A stretch of 35,699 nt of DNA from Smithella sp. M82 (GCA_001683985.1 MAEO01000089.1:1-35699); one strand, 5' to 3'. Shown: positions 24,949-33,435, counted from the first letter of the stretch. A program made the numbers and translations. The notes: generated from the sequence alone by a model not told the origin.

Positions 24949-25161
24949 TTAGTTTAGCTTTTCTCATTTTGATGAGACTGCGTACACTACTAAGTAAGCA
25001 AGCTATCTTTTTAAACAGGCAATTATATGAATGGTTTTTTCTTGCATTGTTTTCAAGAAAATGTATTATTTCCCGCAACTAATAAAAAATAAAACATAGT
25101 CCGAATAACTACCAACAGCGCTTCAACTGGCAGTAGGAAATAAATCTGTATTAGAGGCGGC

Positions 25162-25796
25162 ATGTCATCAAAAATCATCTACGAAAGATTTCTCTGGTTT
25201 CCTCTGAAAATACACATCTAAGTTATTGTTTATATGTTATTTAAAAACTATCCTCATCAAATCCCCCTCCATCCCCCTTTTCTAAAGGAGGAAGTTCCCC
25301 TCTTGGGCAAAGAGGACAGGGCTTGAGTTCCCCCCTTTTCTAAAGGGGGGGGGTGAGGGGGGATTTTTATCCTCCTTTGTGACGGCGTGCCGTCATGTGG
25401 GTTTCATAACGAAATTAAAAAAGGTAACTATCCCAACACCAAAACCCTGGCGGAAAAATTTGAAATCACCCGGAAAACCGCCCAGCGTGACATTGAATTT
25501 TTGCGCGACAGAATGGGTGCACCTCCAAAATTACCATCAAAGACTTGAGCAACAAAATATCAGTCCGCAATATAGAATATTCCGGAACATCGGGGGAAAT
25601 ATATCACGCCATACTTGAGGCGTTGCTGTTTGCCAAACCGGTTTGTATTGAATATCATTCGCCTCACAATTCCGATTTCCGGGAAATCAAGCGCGAAATC
25701 CTCAAATACGGTTCGCAGGTGGAAGTGATTTCCCCCAAAGCCCTGCGCGAAGAAATAAAGCAGGAAATCAAAAGCATGAACAGAATCTATACTTAG
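25162..25796 (+). pseudogene. WYL-domain transcriptional regulator, broken by insertion and deletions
   Basis: The gene begins at ATG 25162 (MSSKIIYERFLWF), is interrupted at 25201, and resumes at 25405 with HNEIKKGNYPNTKTLAEKFE and TRKTAQRDIEFLRDRMGAP, the HTH of WYL (YafY-type) regulators. After GAPP a deletion and frame change join it to KITIKDLSNKIS and the start of the WYL domain (ILEALLFAKPVCIEYHSPHNSDF). A second deletion, probably at a GATTTC microhomology, then joins directly to the C-terminus (REIKREILKYGSQVEVISP ... IYT). Missing parts total over 200 residues of a ~320-residue protein. WYL regulators often control defence genes, and here the gene lies beside AbiE and CRISPR loci. 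Confidence 0.8.
25202..25405. mobile_element. ~204-bp repeat-built insertion in the WYL gene, flanked by GGTTTC
   Basis: GGTTTC occurs at both edges (25196-25201 and 25400-25405), and joining across one copy restores the WYL reading frame (tgg-ttt-cat = W-F-H). The insert contains AATCCCCC/CCCCCTTTTCTAAAGG hairpin repeats and the 59-bp repeat 25348-25406, which also occurs at 84-141. No transposase is encoded. It could be a MITE with a 6-bp target duplication. Because copy 1 also ends in GGTTTCA, recombination at that shared sequence is an alternative. Confidence 0.65.
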
Positions 25797-25810
25797 CTGT
25801 TTTTTATGGA

Positions 25811-25874
25811 TTGACAAGCCGGATAAATCTGCTATGGTAGCGTTGTACTAATGTATATTGATTGTTCCAATATA
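25811..25874 (+). promoter_or_regulatory. Promoter and candidate operator of the abiE remnant
   Basis: TTGACA (25811-25816), a 16-base spacer and TATGGT (25833-25838) are followed by a perfect 7-bp inverted repeat TATATTG-N7-CAATATA (25854-25874), within a wider AATGTA...TACATT pair. AbiEi antitoxins are known to repress their own promoter through inverted repeats, so this is a plausible operator. Confidence 0.5.
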
Positions 25875-26681
25875 AGGTACATTGGTAAAAATAATACAAT
25901 AAGCTCCCTGACACGCAAGGAAACCGAACTGGCGGCGCGCATGTCTTACGAAAAAAAGGACATTGTCACCGCCGGCAAATTGGATACGTATTTGCCGAGC
26001 AACTATCCCTACAGGCGAAAACTGGTTTACAATCTCAAAAAAAAAGAAACTCCTAATTCCCATTAAAAATGGCGTTTATATTTTTGTGTCGCTTGAAGCG
26101 GCGTCAACGGGACGCCGTATCAGTGAATTTCTCATACCTTCCGTGTTTTTCCCGCGGGGCAATTACTATAGCGGCTATTCCGTCATGTACAATTACTATA
26201 ATTTTACCAATCAGCAATTTCAGACTGTTTATGTTTTGAACACGAGAATCTCCCGCGAGCGAATTATTGCCGGCCTGTCTTTTAAATTCATCAAAATCGC
26301 GCCAGGGCGACTGTACGGGCTGGAAGAAATTGACATCAACGGTAAAAAGGCCGTGATCAGCAACAGAGAAAGAACGCTTGTTGATCTTTTTTATTTCAGC
26401 AAACCGGTCGGCGGAACAGATGCCGCTATGAACATTCTGATTGCCAACGTCAAAGCCGGTAAATGCGACGTAAAGAAATTGATAGAATACACTGTGAAAT
26501 TCCCCATCATTAAAACCCGCAAGCTCATTGGATTGGCACTGGAAAAATCCGGCGTGAATGAAAAAATGCTGACACCGCTGGAAAAAAGCGTTAAAAAAAC
26601 AGCGCTGATTTCTTTTACAGGCAATCGAAAAGGTAAAATCAATGAAAAAGGCGCGTCATCATTCCTGCTGCACAAGGATAA
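25851..26681 (+). pseudogene. AbiEi-type antitoxin/transcriptional regulator, frameshifted
   Basis: The product resembles AbiEi, the DNA-binding antitoxin of the AbiE (type IV) toxin-antitoxin abortive-infection systems. The winged-HTH start (LTRKETELAARMSYEKKDIVTAGKL) is in one frame to a run of nine A (26037-26045). From there the protein continues in another frame (LLIPIKNGVYIF ... TPLEKSVKKTAL). Near 26649 another base seems lost, because the expected ending W-R-V-I-I-P-A-A-Q-G and stop is readable only one frame over (stop 26679-26681). Two frameshifts make it non-functional unless A-run slippage restores the first. Confidence 0.75.
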
Positions 26682-27098
26682 ATCAAGCTTCCGTGACCGG
26701 AGAACCCCTTTTTGAAGCAGGCACCGTCAACTGTATGGCGCTTGATGAAATCGTCAGCGAAAAAATGCGAGCGGCGGCTTTAAGAAAAGACATCGCGTTT
26801 CGTGATTTCTATGACCTTGATTTTGTTTTTGCGCAACAAATTTAATCCGGCAAACAGGCAGGTGATGGAGCTTTTTCGTAAAAAACTGGCTGAAGACGGC
26901 GGCGACATCGACCTGAAGAAATATCTGGTTAACATGGGACGGACGGACACGGAAATAAAAGACATGCGTTCACGCGTTAAAGAGGAATTGTTTGAAGTGC
27001 TGACCAGAAACGAGAGAGACAAATTTGATTTAGAACGAGCATTAAAAAGGATTAACAAGGCTATGAAATCAGTGATCGCCGTGAAAAACAAAAAATGA
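26682..27098 (+). pseudogene. AbiEii-type nucleotidyltransferase toxin, C-terminal remnant
   Basis: Directly after the AbiEi end, the sequence reads SVTGEPLFEAGTVNCMALDEIVSEKM and RDFYDLDFVF, the C-terminal part of AbiEii/AbiGii nucleotidyltransferase toxins. A frameshift near 26838 moves the rest (NPANRQVMELF ... IAVKNKK) to another frame, ending at 27098. The N-terminal half with the nucleotidyltransferase GS...D-x-D motif is absent. The toxin is therefore dead, and AbiEi presumably decayed with it. Confidence 0.72.
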
Positions 27099-27127
27099 GG
27101 TAGCCTGCCCGGGGAATCCAAATATGT

Positions 27128-27199
27128 GTAGGGCGCATTTCCCGAATGCGCCGCCCCAAAAAAATCCCCCTTTTGTAAAGTGGTAATAAGGGGGATTTT
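27128..27199. repeat. Two adjacent hairpin repeats after the abiE remnant
   Basis: The first is GGCGCATT-TCCCG-AATGCGCC (27132-27152) preceded by TGTAG. The second is a 12-bp perfect inverted repeat AAAATCCCCCTT (27161-27172) with AAGGGGGATTTT (27188-27199). The first belongs to the CCCGA-loop family seen at 27291-27311, the second to the AAATCCCCC family. Confidence 0.75.
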
Positions 27200-27285
27200 A
27201 TGATATGTAGCGCCGCAAGAGAAAAAATATTTTTTCATCGGGCACAAAATGGGGGTGGAGGGATGTTAAAATATTCGCTAAAAAA

Positions 27286-27414
27286 TGTAGGGACTGATCC
27301 CCGAACAGTCCGCCGGATGCAATGCAGGGATTGCTCTCCGAACAATCTTAAAAAATTGTCATTCCCGAATGGTCTTGTCGGGAATCCAGTCCGCCAGATG
27401 CAATGTGGGGATTG
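27286..27414 (+). repeat. Cluster of CCCGA-loop hairpins and a 28-bp direct repeat
   Basis: A hairpin GGACTG-ATCCCCGAA-CAGTCC (27291-27311) and a second GATTG-CTCTCCGAA-CAATC lie in tandem. The 28-bp sequence CAGTCCGCCGGATGCAATGC... (27306-27333) recurs at 27387-27414 with three differences. A TGTCATT...AATCCAG palindrome (27357-27389) is set between them. Nothing codes here. Confidence 0.7.
27357..27389 (+). repeat. 33-bp palindromic repeat TGTCATT...AATCCAG
   Basis: The same end motifs as the 31-bp family (10640, 13690, 24918), with stem ATTCCCGA/TCGGGAAT around a short loop. Confidence 0.8.
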
Positions 27415-27418
27415 TTCC

Positions 27419-27448
27419 TTGATCAGTTTGCAATAGCTTCGTTATAGA
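27419..27448 (+). promoter_or_regulatory. Candidate promoter of the cas operon
   Basis: TTGATC (27419-27424), an 18-base spacer and TATAGA (27443-27448) lie about 130 bases upstream of cas3. The match is moderate. No other -35/-10 pair as good was found in 27420-27576. Confidence 0.4.
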
Positions 27449-27496
27449 ATCAAGATTACCATCAACTGATGTGAAACGGTGCGAAATTACTAAAAA

Positions 27497-27538
27497 ATGG
27501 TCGGAGATCAAGTCGGAGAAAAGGTCGGTGATAAATAA
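27497..27538 (+). pseudogene. Possible tail remnant with VGDQVGEKVGDK repeats
   Basis: A short frame encodes VGD-Q-VGE-K-VGD-K and a stop. Such VGxxVG runs occur near the C-terminus of divergent AAA-4 (AlbA_2) type proteins. With no homologous sequence upstream in frame, it is at most the last bases of a lost gene. Confidence 0.25.
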
Positions 27539-27576
27539 GTACCCAGAAAATTGATTAGATAATGAAAGGTCTCATA

Positions 27577-29895
27577 ATGGATGACTTCTTTGCGCACAGT
27601 CAAAACAAAGTCAATGAAAAGCATTTGTTAAAAGAGCATCTAGTTTCTGTTAGCAAGATGATAGAAGAGTTTTCCAAGGGTATGCCTTGGGCTGACGAAG
27701 CATTTTTATGTGGCCGAATACATGATCTTGGCAAATATGCAGATTTATTTCAGGCACGGTTACGTGGCGAAGCCAGCGGTTTGGATCATTGGTCTGCAGG
27801 TGCTTGGCTTGCAATTGAGAATCAATCTGTTGCGTCAGCACTTGCTGTTCAGGGGCATCATATAGGATTGCAGAAAGGGAGTCTTGAGGCACTCAGGGCG
27901 ATGAATTTGGCTGTGCTTGGCAAGAAGCATCCATTGGGCTTAAAATTGAGTGATGATGATATGGCTCGTCTTAAATCCAGATTTAATTCTGATGATTTAA
28001 AAATATCTAAGCCTGATGAACTTGTTATAAATCCTAAGAATGGTTTTCAGAATCCTGTTGCAGATATGCTTGATGTGCGAATGCTATTCTCTTGTTTAAC
28101 GGATGCTGATTTTTTAGATACCGAAGCTCATTTCGAGGGTGATGAGTGTGGAAAAAAATACCGACCTCCAGGTCCGCCGCTAAAAGCTAAAGATGCTCTT
28201 AATGTTCTCGAAAAATATATGAACGGTAAAATTCGTAGAAGCAGTGAGGCTGACAATACCGTTCAAGAATCCAGAAATTTGCTTTGGCAGATGTGCAGTA
28301 ATGCTGGCAATTCAACACAGGGGCTCTTTACACTGACTGCGCCGACTGGTAGCGGCAAGACATTAGCGATGCTAAAGTTTGCGCTGGTACATGCGGCAAA
28401 AAATGAAAACATAAAGCGAGTCATCTTTGCAATACCTTTCCTGTCGATTATTGAGCAAACGGCATCAATATACGGGGACATCTTTAAAACATTCCCAGAA
28501 AACTATATTCTTGAACATCACAGTCTTGCCGGACTTGGTAATGAGGAATCAAAAAATGATGCCGAGAATGCAACGGCACGTGCACGCCGCTTGCTTGCAG
28601 AAAACTGGGATGCGCCCATTATCGTTACGACAAATGTCCAACTTCTCGAATCCATGTTTTCTAATAGGCCATCGGCTTGCCGCAAGCTTCACAACTTGAT
28701 GAATTCTATAATAATATTTGACGAGGCTCAGACATTACCACAGCACATCGTTGTTCCGACTCTCGCTGCACTTGCGCATCTTTCTCGAACATACGGTACG
28801 TCAGTCATCTTTGCAACAGCAACACAGCCCGCTTTTGATTCACTTAATGAGGCTGTGAAGAAATCTGTCGCTGTGGGATGGCAGCCTACCGAGATAGCGA
28901 TCGATCATGAACGACTTTACAGAGCGTTACGGCGCTATAATGTTAACTGGCCGGAGCAAGGCGCTACAAAAGATTGGCGGACTCTGGCAGGTGAGATAAA
29001 AAAGGAAACCCAAGTTCTATGTGTTGTCAATCTCAAGAGTCACGCCGCAGAATTACTGAAAGAGATGGAATCGGATGCTGACATCTTTCATCTTTCAACC
29101 AACCTCTGCGCACTGCACAGGCGGGATGTTCTTGATGCGATACGAAAAAGATTAAATACTGGTCAACCATGCCGTTTGATTTCCACGCAATGTGTGGAAG
29201 CAGGCGTTGATGTTGATTTTCCTGTAACCTATCGTGCTCTTGCTCCCCTGGATGCCATTGCGCAAGCCGCTGGGCGTTGTAATCGAGAAGGACAATTAAA
29301 AGACATTAACGGAAAACGCATGATGGGGCACGTTCATGTATTTGAACCGGCTGTCGAGGGTGATTATCATAAGAGATATCCTACCCATGCATACTTCCAA
29401 GCGTCCGAGGTAACGCGTACAATGCTCATACTATCTGGTACAAATAATATTGATTTGAATGACCCATCAGTATTCCGTGATTATTACAAACGCCTGTATG
29501 ACTTGAGTAAACCTGAAGCACAAACCCCAAATCTTCTTAAAGCCTTTAAAGAGGTTGATTTTGTGCAAGTAGCAAGAGAGTATCGGCTTATAGAAAAGAA
29601 TGCCATTCAGGTTCTTGTGCCCTATAAGGCGCAGATAGGCCTATTTAAGGATTTAGACCAACAGGCACAAGAGGGAATAAACGCCAAGTGGATAAGACGG
29701 GCGCAAGGACTGTCTATCAGTATTTACCGCCCCAAGGAAGACCATCCAGCATGGGAGGTGTTGATACCGGTTAGATTACCTTATGGCAAGGGTAATTCAG
29801 ATGAATGGTTTATACTCGAAGATCGTGATGGCAAATTGTACGATGATGTTTTAGGCCTTTGTTTACCGCAGGCCCAACAAATCTTAATTGGCTAA
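27577..29895 (+). CDS. cas3: Type I-C CRISPR helicase-nuclease Cas3
   Basis: The 772-residue effector is recruited by Cascade to unwind and cut the non-target DNA strand. The N-terminal HD nuclease has H21, H49-D50 (RIHDLGK), H71 and H94-H95. The superfamily 2 helicase has Walker A TAPTGSGKT (Lys261), DEAQ (382-385), FATAT motif III and QAAGRCNREG motif VI, then a C-terminal Cas3 domain. All catalytic residues seem present. I chose ATG 27577 because AAAGGT lies seven bases upstream; an in-frame ATG at 27562 has no ribosome site. It is the first gene of the operon, 16 bases before cas5c. Confidence 0.96.
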   Translation: MDDFFAHSQNKVNEKHLLKEHLVSVSKMIEEFSKGMPWADEAFLCGRIHDLGKYADLFQARLRGEASGLDHWSAGAWLAIENQSVASALAVQGHHIGLQKGSLEALRAMNLAVLGKKHPLGLKLSDDDMARLKSRFNSDDLKISKPDELVINPKNGFQNPVADMLDVRMLFSCLTDADFLDTEAHFEGDECGKKYRPPGPPLKAKDALNVLEKYMNGKIRRSSEADNTVQESRNLLWQMCSNAGNSTQGLFTLTAPTGSGKTLAMLKFALVHAAKNENIKRVIFAIPFLSIIEQTASIYGDIFKTFPENYILEHHSLAGLGNEESKNDAENATARARRLLAENWDAPIIVTTNVQLLESMFSNRPSACRKLHNLMNSIIIFDEAQTLPQHIVVPTLAALAHLSRTYGTSVIFATATQPAFDSLNEAVKKSVAVGWQPTEIAIDHERLYRALRRYNVNWPEQGATKDWRTLAGEIKKETQVLCVVNLKSHAAELLKEMESDADIFHLSTNLCALHRRDVLDAIRKRLNTGQPCRLISTQCVEAGVDVDFPVTYRALAPLDAIAQAAGRCNREGQLKDINGKRMMGHVHVFEPAVEGDYHKRYPTHAYFQASEVTRTMLILSGTNNIDLNDPSVFRDYYKRLYDLSKPEAQTPNLLKAFKEVDFVQVAREYRLIEKNAIQVLVPYKAQIGLFKDLDQQAQEGINAKWIRRAQGLSISIYRPKEDHPAWEVLIPVRLPYGKGNSDEWFILEDRDGKLYDDVLGLCLPQAQQILIG

Positions 29896-29911
29896 AGAAA
29901 GGAGGAAAAAT

Positions 29912-30676
29912 GTGAATAATAAGACGCACACGATTGAAGTATGGGGCGATTTGGCTTGTTTCACACGACCGGAAATGAAAGTGGAACGGTTCAGCTACCC
30001 GGTTATCACGCCATCTGCCGCAAGAGGGATTTTTGACGCAATATACTGGGAAGGAATAAGAGATGATCACGGTATGCGTCCTTATTTCTACTGGCAAGTT
30101 GAATTAATTCAGGTGCTGAAAATACCGCGTTATATTGCCCTACGGAGGAATGAAGTAAAGGACAAAGCACCATCTGATAGGACAATTAAGGCTTGGATGG
30201 AGGGGCGCGAACAACCTGAACCGCTCTGGGCCGACGGTGGTAAGGATGAACTTGGGACAGATCAGAAGGGACGTACGCAACGGCAAACTATGGCGCTGAA
30301 AAATGTGCGTTACCGTTTGACTGCACGAATCATTCCTAAACCAAAATTTTCATCACAGGATAATTTAAATAAATTTAATAGCATGTTCGAGAGACGCGCA
30401 AAACAAGGGAAGTGTTTTCAGCAACCTTTTTTCGGTTGTAGTGAATTTCCTGCCTTCTTTGAATATGTCCAGCCGGATGTTTCCAATGTTCAACCGGCGC
30501 CATTTGACCAGCATATCGGCTGGATGCTCTATGATGTTTTTGATCTCAGACGCGACACAGTGAGTGACGATAAACCTTTCATCACTCTTTTTGATGCGAC
30601 TGTTCGCAATGGTGCGTTGAAAGTGCCGGCTTTTGAAAGCGATGATGTACGAAAACCGGAAAGGGGGGCTTGCTGA
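29912..30676 (+). CDS. cas5c: Type I-C Cascade subunit and crRNA endonuclease Cas5c (Cas5d)
   Basis: The 254-residue RAMP protein binds the 5' crRNA handle and, in type I-C systems that lack Cas6, also cuts the pre-crRNA. The start reads TIEVWGDLACFTRPEMKVERFSYPVITPSAARG, a clear Cas5d signature. No cas6 gene is present, consistent with this role. I chose the GTG at 29912 because AAGGAGG (29898-29904) lies seven bases upstream; an out-of-frame ATG-TGA at 29910 overlaps it. A TTG at 29888 would precede the ribosome site. Its TGA overlaps the cas8c ATG by one base. Confidence 0.95.
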   Translation: MNNKTHTIEVWGDLACFTRPEMKVERFSYPVITPSAARGIFDAIYWEGIRDDHGMRPYFYWQVELIQVLKIPRYIALRRNEVKDKAPSDRTIKAWMEGREQPEPLWADGGKDELGTDQKGRTQRQTMALKNVRYRLTARIIPKPKFSSQDNLNKFNSMFERRAKQGKCFQQPFFGCSEFPAFFEYVQPDVSNVQPAPFDQHIGWMLYDVFDLRRDTVSDDKPFITLFDATVRNGALKVPAFESDDVRKPERGAC

Positions 30677-32394
30677 TGCTTTATGAGTTATTGAAATATA
30701 ATACCTCTGATCTGCGACGCTCAGAACCAGGTTTTACTACAAGAACAATACACTGGCTTGTCGAAATATCAACTGAAGGCAAGTTTGTTAATGTTTTGCC
30801 GATGAACGACAAGAAAGGTGAGCAAGTATCAGGATGCCCAGAAATGCACAATATGGTTGCAGGTGGCCGAGCCCATTTTCTCGTGGAAACGTTACAGACG
30901 GTTGTTCTCTTATTCAAAACAAATGAAGATTCCAAGAAGATAGCTGGGTCAAAAGAAAAACATAAATACTTTAAAGAAATGTTGCGGCAGGCCGCTAGCA
31001 CTGTTCCTGATCTCGTTTCTTTATTTACTTTTCTCAGCGATGAAGATCAGCTTGCACTGTTACGAGAAAGATTTGTTAAAGAAAAAGCCAAGCCAACAAA
31101 CTGGCTGACTTGGAGTATTGGCGGATCAGATCCTTTACAAAATCAATTAATTTTAAATTGGTGGCGTGATTGGCGGAACAACGATTTATCAAAAGAAAAA
31201 ATAGGAGAAAAAGGAAAAACCAGAAAGTCATCGAAGAAAACCAATAACATGATCTGCTACCTTACGGGCCAGATGATCGAGCCGGTATCTGTTGCACCGA
31301 AGATTACCGGCCTCGCAAATGTCGGTGGACTCAGCATGGGTGATGTCTTGGTTGGTTTTGATAAAGATGCATTTTGCTCTTTCGGTCTCGAACAAGCCCA
31401 TAATGCATCAATAAGCGAAGTATCTACTCGTGAATATGTTGATAAGCTAAATTACTTGATTAGAAATCATTCACGGAAATTGGCCAATGCGTTGGTAGTT
31501 CATTGGTTTAAAGAATCAGTGCCACAAGAAAATGACCCACTGGCATTCCTTTTTGAACCGCCAGAGATTACAGAAGCGGCGGCACTGAGTTCTGCCAGAC
31601 AGATTCTCGAAGCAATTCGCAAGGGACAACGCCCGACACCAACAAATAATCAATACTTTGCACTGACGATTTCCGGAGCATCTGGAAGGGTGATGGTTCG
31701 CGATTGGATGGAAGGTAGTTTTGAAGATTTAATTGTCCGAATTGATCAATGGTTTTCAGATTTGGAGATTGTTTCAAGAGATGGAGGAAAACTTGCTCAT
31801 GAACCAAAATTTATGGCTGTGTGCGGGGCAATCGTTCGCGATTTGAAAGATCTGCCTGCCCCAACAGCAACGACCCTTTGGCGCGTCGCATTGGCTGGGC
31901 TGCCGATACCACAACCATTCATTGCACAAGCATTGGCCCGTTTCCGCATCGATCTTATCGAAGATAAACCGTTTAATCATGCCCGCATGGGTTTAATAAA
32001 AGCATATTTCATTCGCAAAGGAGGAAATCATAATATGAGCACATATTTAAACAAGGAACATCCTGAACCCGCCTATCAATGCGGTCGTCTCCTAGCCGTG
32101 CTTGCAAGTCTGCAACGTGCAGCGTTAGGCGACGTTGGCGCTGGCGTTGTACAACGCTATTACGTAGCGGCCAGTCAAACACCGGGTCTAACACTTGGTC
32201 GTTTGATCGGTAATTCCAAGAATCACCTCAATAAGCTGGACGGTGGCCTGGCCCACTGGTATGAAAACCAATTGGCTGAAATATGGAGTCGAATAAAAGA
32301 CTATGTGCCAACAACACTTAATTTAGAACAACAAACGCTTTTTGCGCTTGGCTATTACCAACAGATTGCCGCTAATCGAGCGGGGGAAAAATAA
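30676..32394 (+). CDS. cas8c: Type I-C Cascade large subunit Cas8c (Csd1)
   Basis: The 572-residue large subunit recognises the PAM and helps load target DNA. It begins MLYELLKYN and contains FLVETLQTVVLLF, CYLTGQMIEPVSVAPKI and AHNASISEVSTREYVDKLNYL, all typical of Csd1. The ATG at 30676 overlaps the cas5c stop (TGATG), with AAGGGGGG just upstream. The last 119 codons contain a second, strongly initiated in-frame start (Met454, base 32035), expected to give the small subunit Cas11c. The gap to cas7c is 35 bases. Confidence 0.95.
   Translation: MLYELLKYNTSDLRRSEPGFTTRTIHWLVEISTEGKFVNVLPMNDKKGEQVSGCPEMHNMVAGGRAHFLVETLQTVVLLFKTNEDSKKIAGSKEKHKYFKEMLRQAASTVPDLVSLFTFLSDEDQLALLRERFVKEKAKPTNWLTWSIGGSDPLQNQLILNWWRDWRNNDLSKEKIGEKGKTRKSSKKTNNMICYLTGQMIEPVSVAPKITGLANVGGLSMGDVLVGFDKDAFCSFGLEQAHNASISEVSTREYVDKLNYLIRNHSRKLANALVVHWFKESVPQENDPLAFLFEPPEITEAAALSSARQILEAIRKGQRPTPTNNQYFALTISGASGRVMVRDWMEGSFEDLIVRIDQWFSDLEIVSRDGGKLAHEPKFMAVCGAIVRDLKDLPAPTATTLWRVALAGLPIPQPFIAQALARFRIDLIEDKPFNHARMGLIKAYFIRKGGNHNMSTYLNKEHPEPAYQCGRLLAVLASLQRAALGDVGAGVVQRYYVAASQTPGLTLGRLIGNSKNHLNKLDGGLAHWYENQLAEIWSRIKDYVPTTLNLEQQTLFALGYYQQIAANRAGEK
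32035..32394 (+). CDS. cas11c: Cas11c small subunit, internal translation product of cas8c
   Basis: Within cas8c, AAAGGAGG (32017-32024) lies ten bases before ATG 32035, in the cas8c frame, giving a 119-residue helical protein (MSTYLNKEHPEPAYQCGRLL ...). In type I-C of Desulfovibrio and relatives, the small subunit is known to be made this way, from an internal start in cas8c. The ribosome site here is at least as strong as that of any cas gene in the operon, so the small subunit could be made in excess over Cas8c, as Cascade stoichiometry requires. Confidence 0.8.
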   Translation: MSTYLNKEHPEPAYQCGRLLAVLASLQRAALGDVGAGVVQRYYVAASQTPGLTLGRLIGNSKNHLNKLDGGLAHWYENQLAEIWSRIKDYVPTTLNLEQQTLFALGYYQQIAANRAGEK

Positions 32395-32429
32395 CAACAA
32401 AAAAATGAATCAAGTAAAGGAGAATAATT

Positions 32430-33434
32430 ATGAGTATTCAAAATAGATATGAATTTCTTTATATGTTTGATTGTGAAAATGGGAATCCCAATGGTGATCC
32501 GGATGCTGGCAACAGTCCGAGAATTGACCCAGAAGATATGCATGGCTTAGTTTCAGATGTGGCATTAAAGCGACGTGTGAGAAATTTTATACAAGAGAAA
32601 TATGGATCTGATATAGAAAAAGCAACGCCAAACGCTATTTATATTCAACATTCCAGCAATTTAAATAAATATATAACAAAAGCACATCAGGAGACAAACG
32701 GCAAACCGGAAGGGGGCGGAAATCGCAAGCAAGTTGCCAGCGCTTGTGAATGGATGTGCAAGACATTTTACGATGTTCGGACTTTTGGCGCTGTTATGAG
32801 CACTGGCGCCAATGCTGGTCAAGTTAGAGGACCGGTTCAGTTCTCCTTTGCCCGTTCTGTTGATCCAATTCTTCCTATGGATGCATCAATAACACGTATG
32901 GCAGTGGCGGAAAAGGTGAACGGCGCGAAAACAATGGAAGATTATGAAAAGTGGGAAAATGAACAGGAAGAAGATAAGCTTCGCACAATGGGTCGTAAAG
33001 CATTAATACCTTATGGCCTTTTTGTTACAAAAGGTTTTATTAGTGCCAACCTTGCCAAGGGCACCGAATTTTCCGATGATGATCTAAACAGTCTTTGGGA
33101 AGCACTCGCCAATATGTACGACCATGACCGCTCAGCAAGCAAGGGGATGATGTCTTGTCGTGGTCTCTATGTATTCAAACATGTTGGCACTGATACAAAT
33201 GTGGATCAGAAAGTCAGACAGGCCAAGCTTGGCTGTGCACCAGCCCATGCACTTCTTGATATTGGCAAAGTCATAGATATTCAAAAGGATGAAGCGGCTA
33301 TGTCGAAAGATAAAGTTACAGCGCCACGAAAAATATCCCATTATAAAATAACAGTAAAAAAAGAAAATATACCGGAAGGTGTTGAGCTATGGACATGGGA
33401 CAGCGCAAAGAGCTGCTTAAGCAAAATAAGATAG
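32430..33434 (+). CDS. cas7c: Type I-C Cascade backbone subunit Cas7c (Csd2)
   Basis: The 334-residue RAMP protein polymerises along the crRNA spacer. It begins [23 protein letters not shown], with [15 protein letters not shown] shortly after, and [20 protein letters not shown] in the middle, all signature blocks of Csd2. AAGGAG precedes the ATG. The stop is one base from the cas4 start, so the two are coupled. Its length is normal for the family. Confidence 0.96.
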   Translation: MSIQNRYEFLYMFDCENGNPNGDPDAGNSPRIDPEDMHGLVSDVALKRRVRNFIQEKYGSDIEKATPNAIYIQHSSNLNKYITKAHQETNGKPEGGGNRKQVASACEWMCKTFYDVRTFGAVMSTGANAGQVRGPVQFSFARSVDPILPMDASITRMAVAEKVNGAKTMEDYEKWENEQEEDKLRTMGRKALIPYGLFVTKGFISANLAKGTEFSDDDLNSLWEALANMYDHDRSASKGMMSCRGLYVFKHVGTDTNVDQKVRQAKLGCAPAHALLDIGKVIDIQKDEAAMSKDKVTAPRKISHYKITVKKENIPEGVELWTWDSAKSCLSKIR

Positions 33435-33435
33435 A

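Noticed and set aside
25963..26715. The longest abiEi frame as an intact gene starting at 25963
   Set aside because: Its first ~30 codons are an out-of-frame reading of the HTH region; the true N-terminus is in the frame starting at 25851, so the gene is frameshifted.
27306..27414. 28-bp direct repeats 53 bases apart, resembling a mini CRISPR array
   Set aside because: There are only two imperfect copies, the sequence is unlike the type I-C repeat, and the interval contains a dispersed palindromic repeat rather than a spacer.
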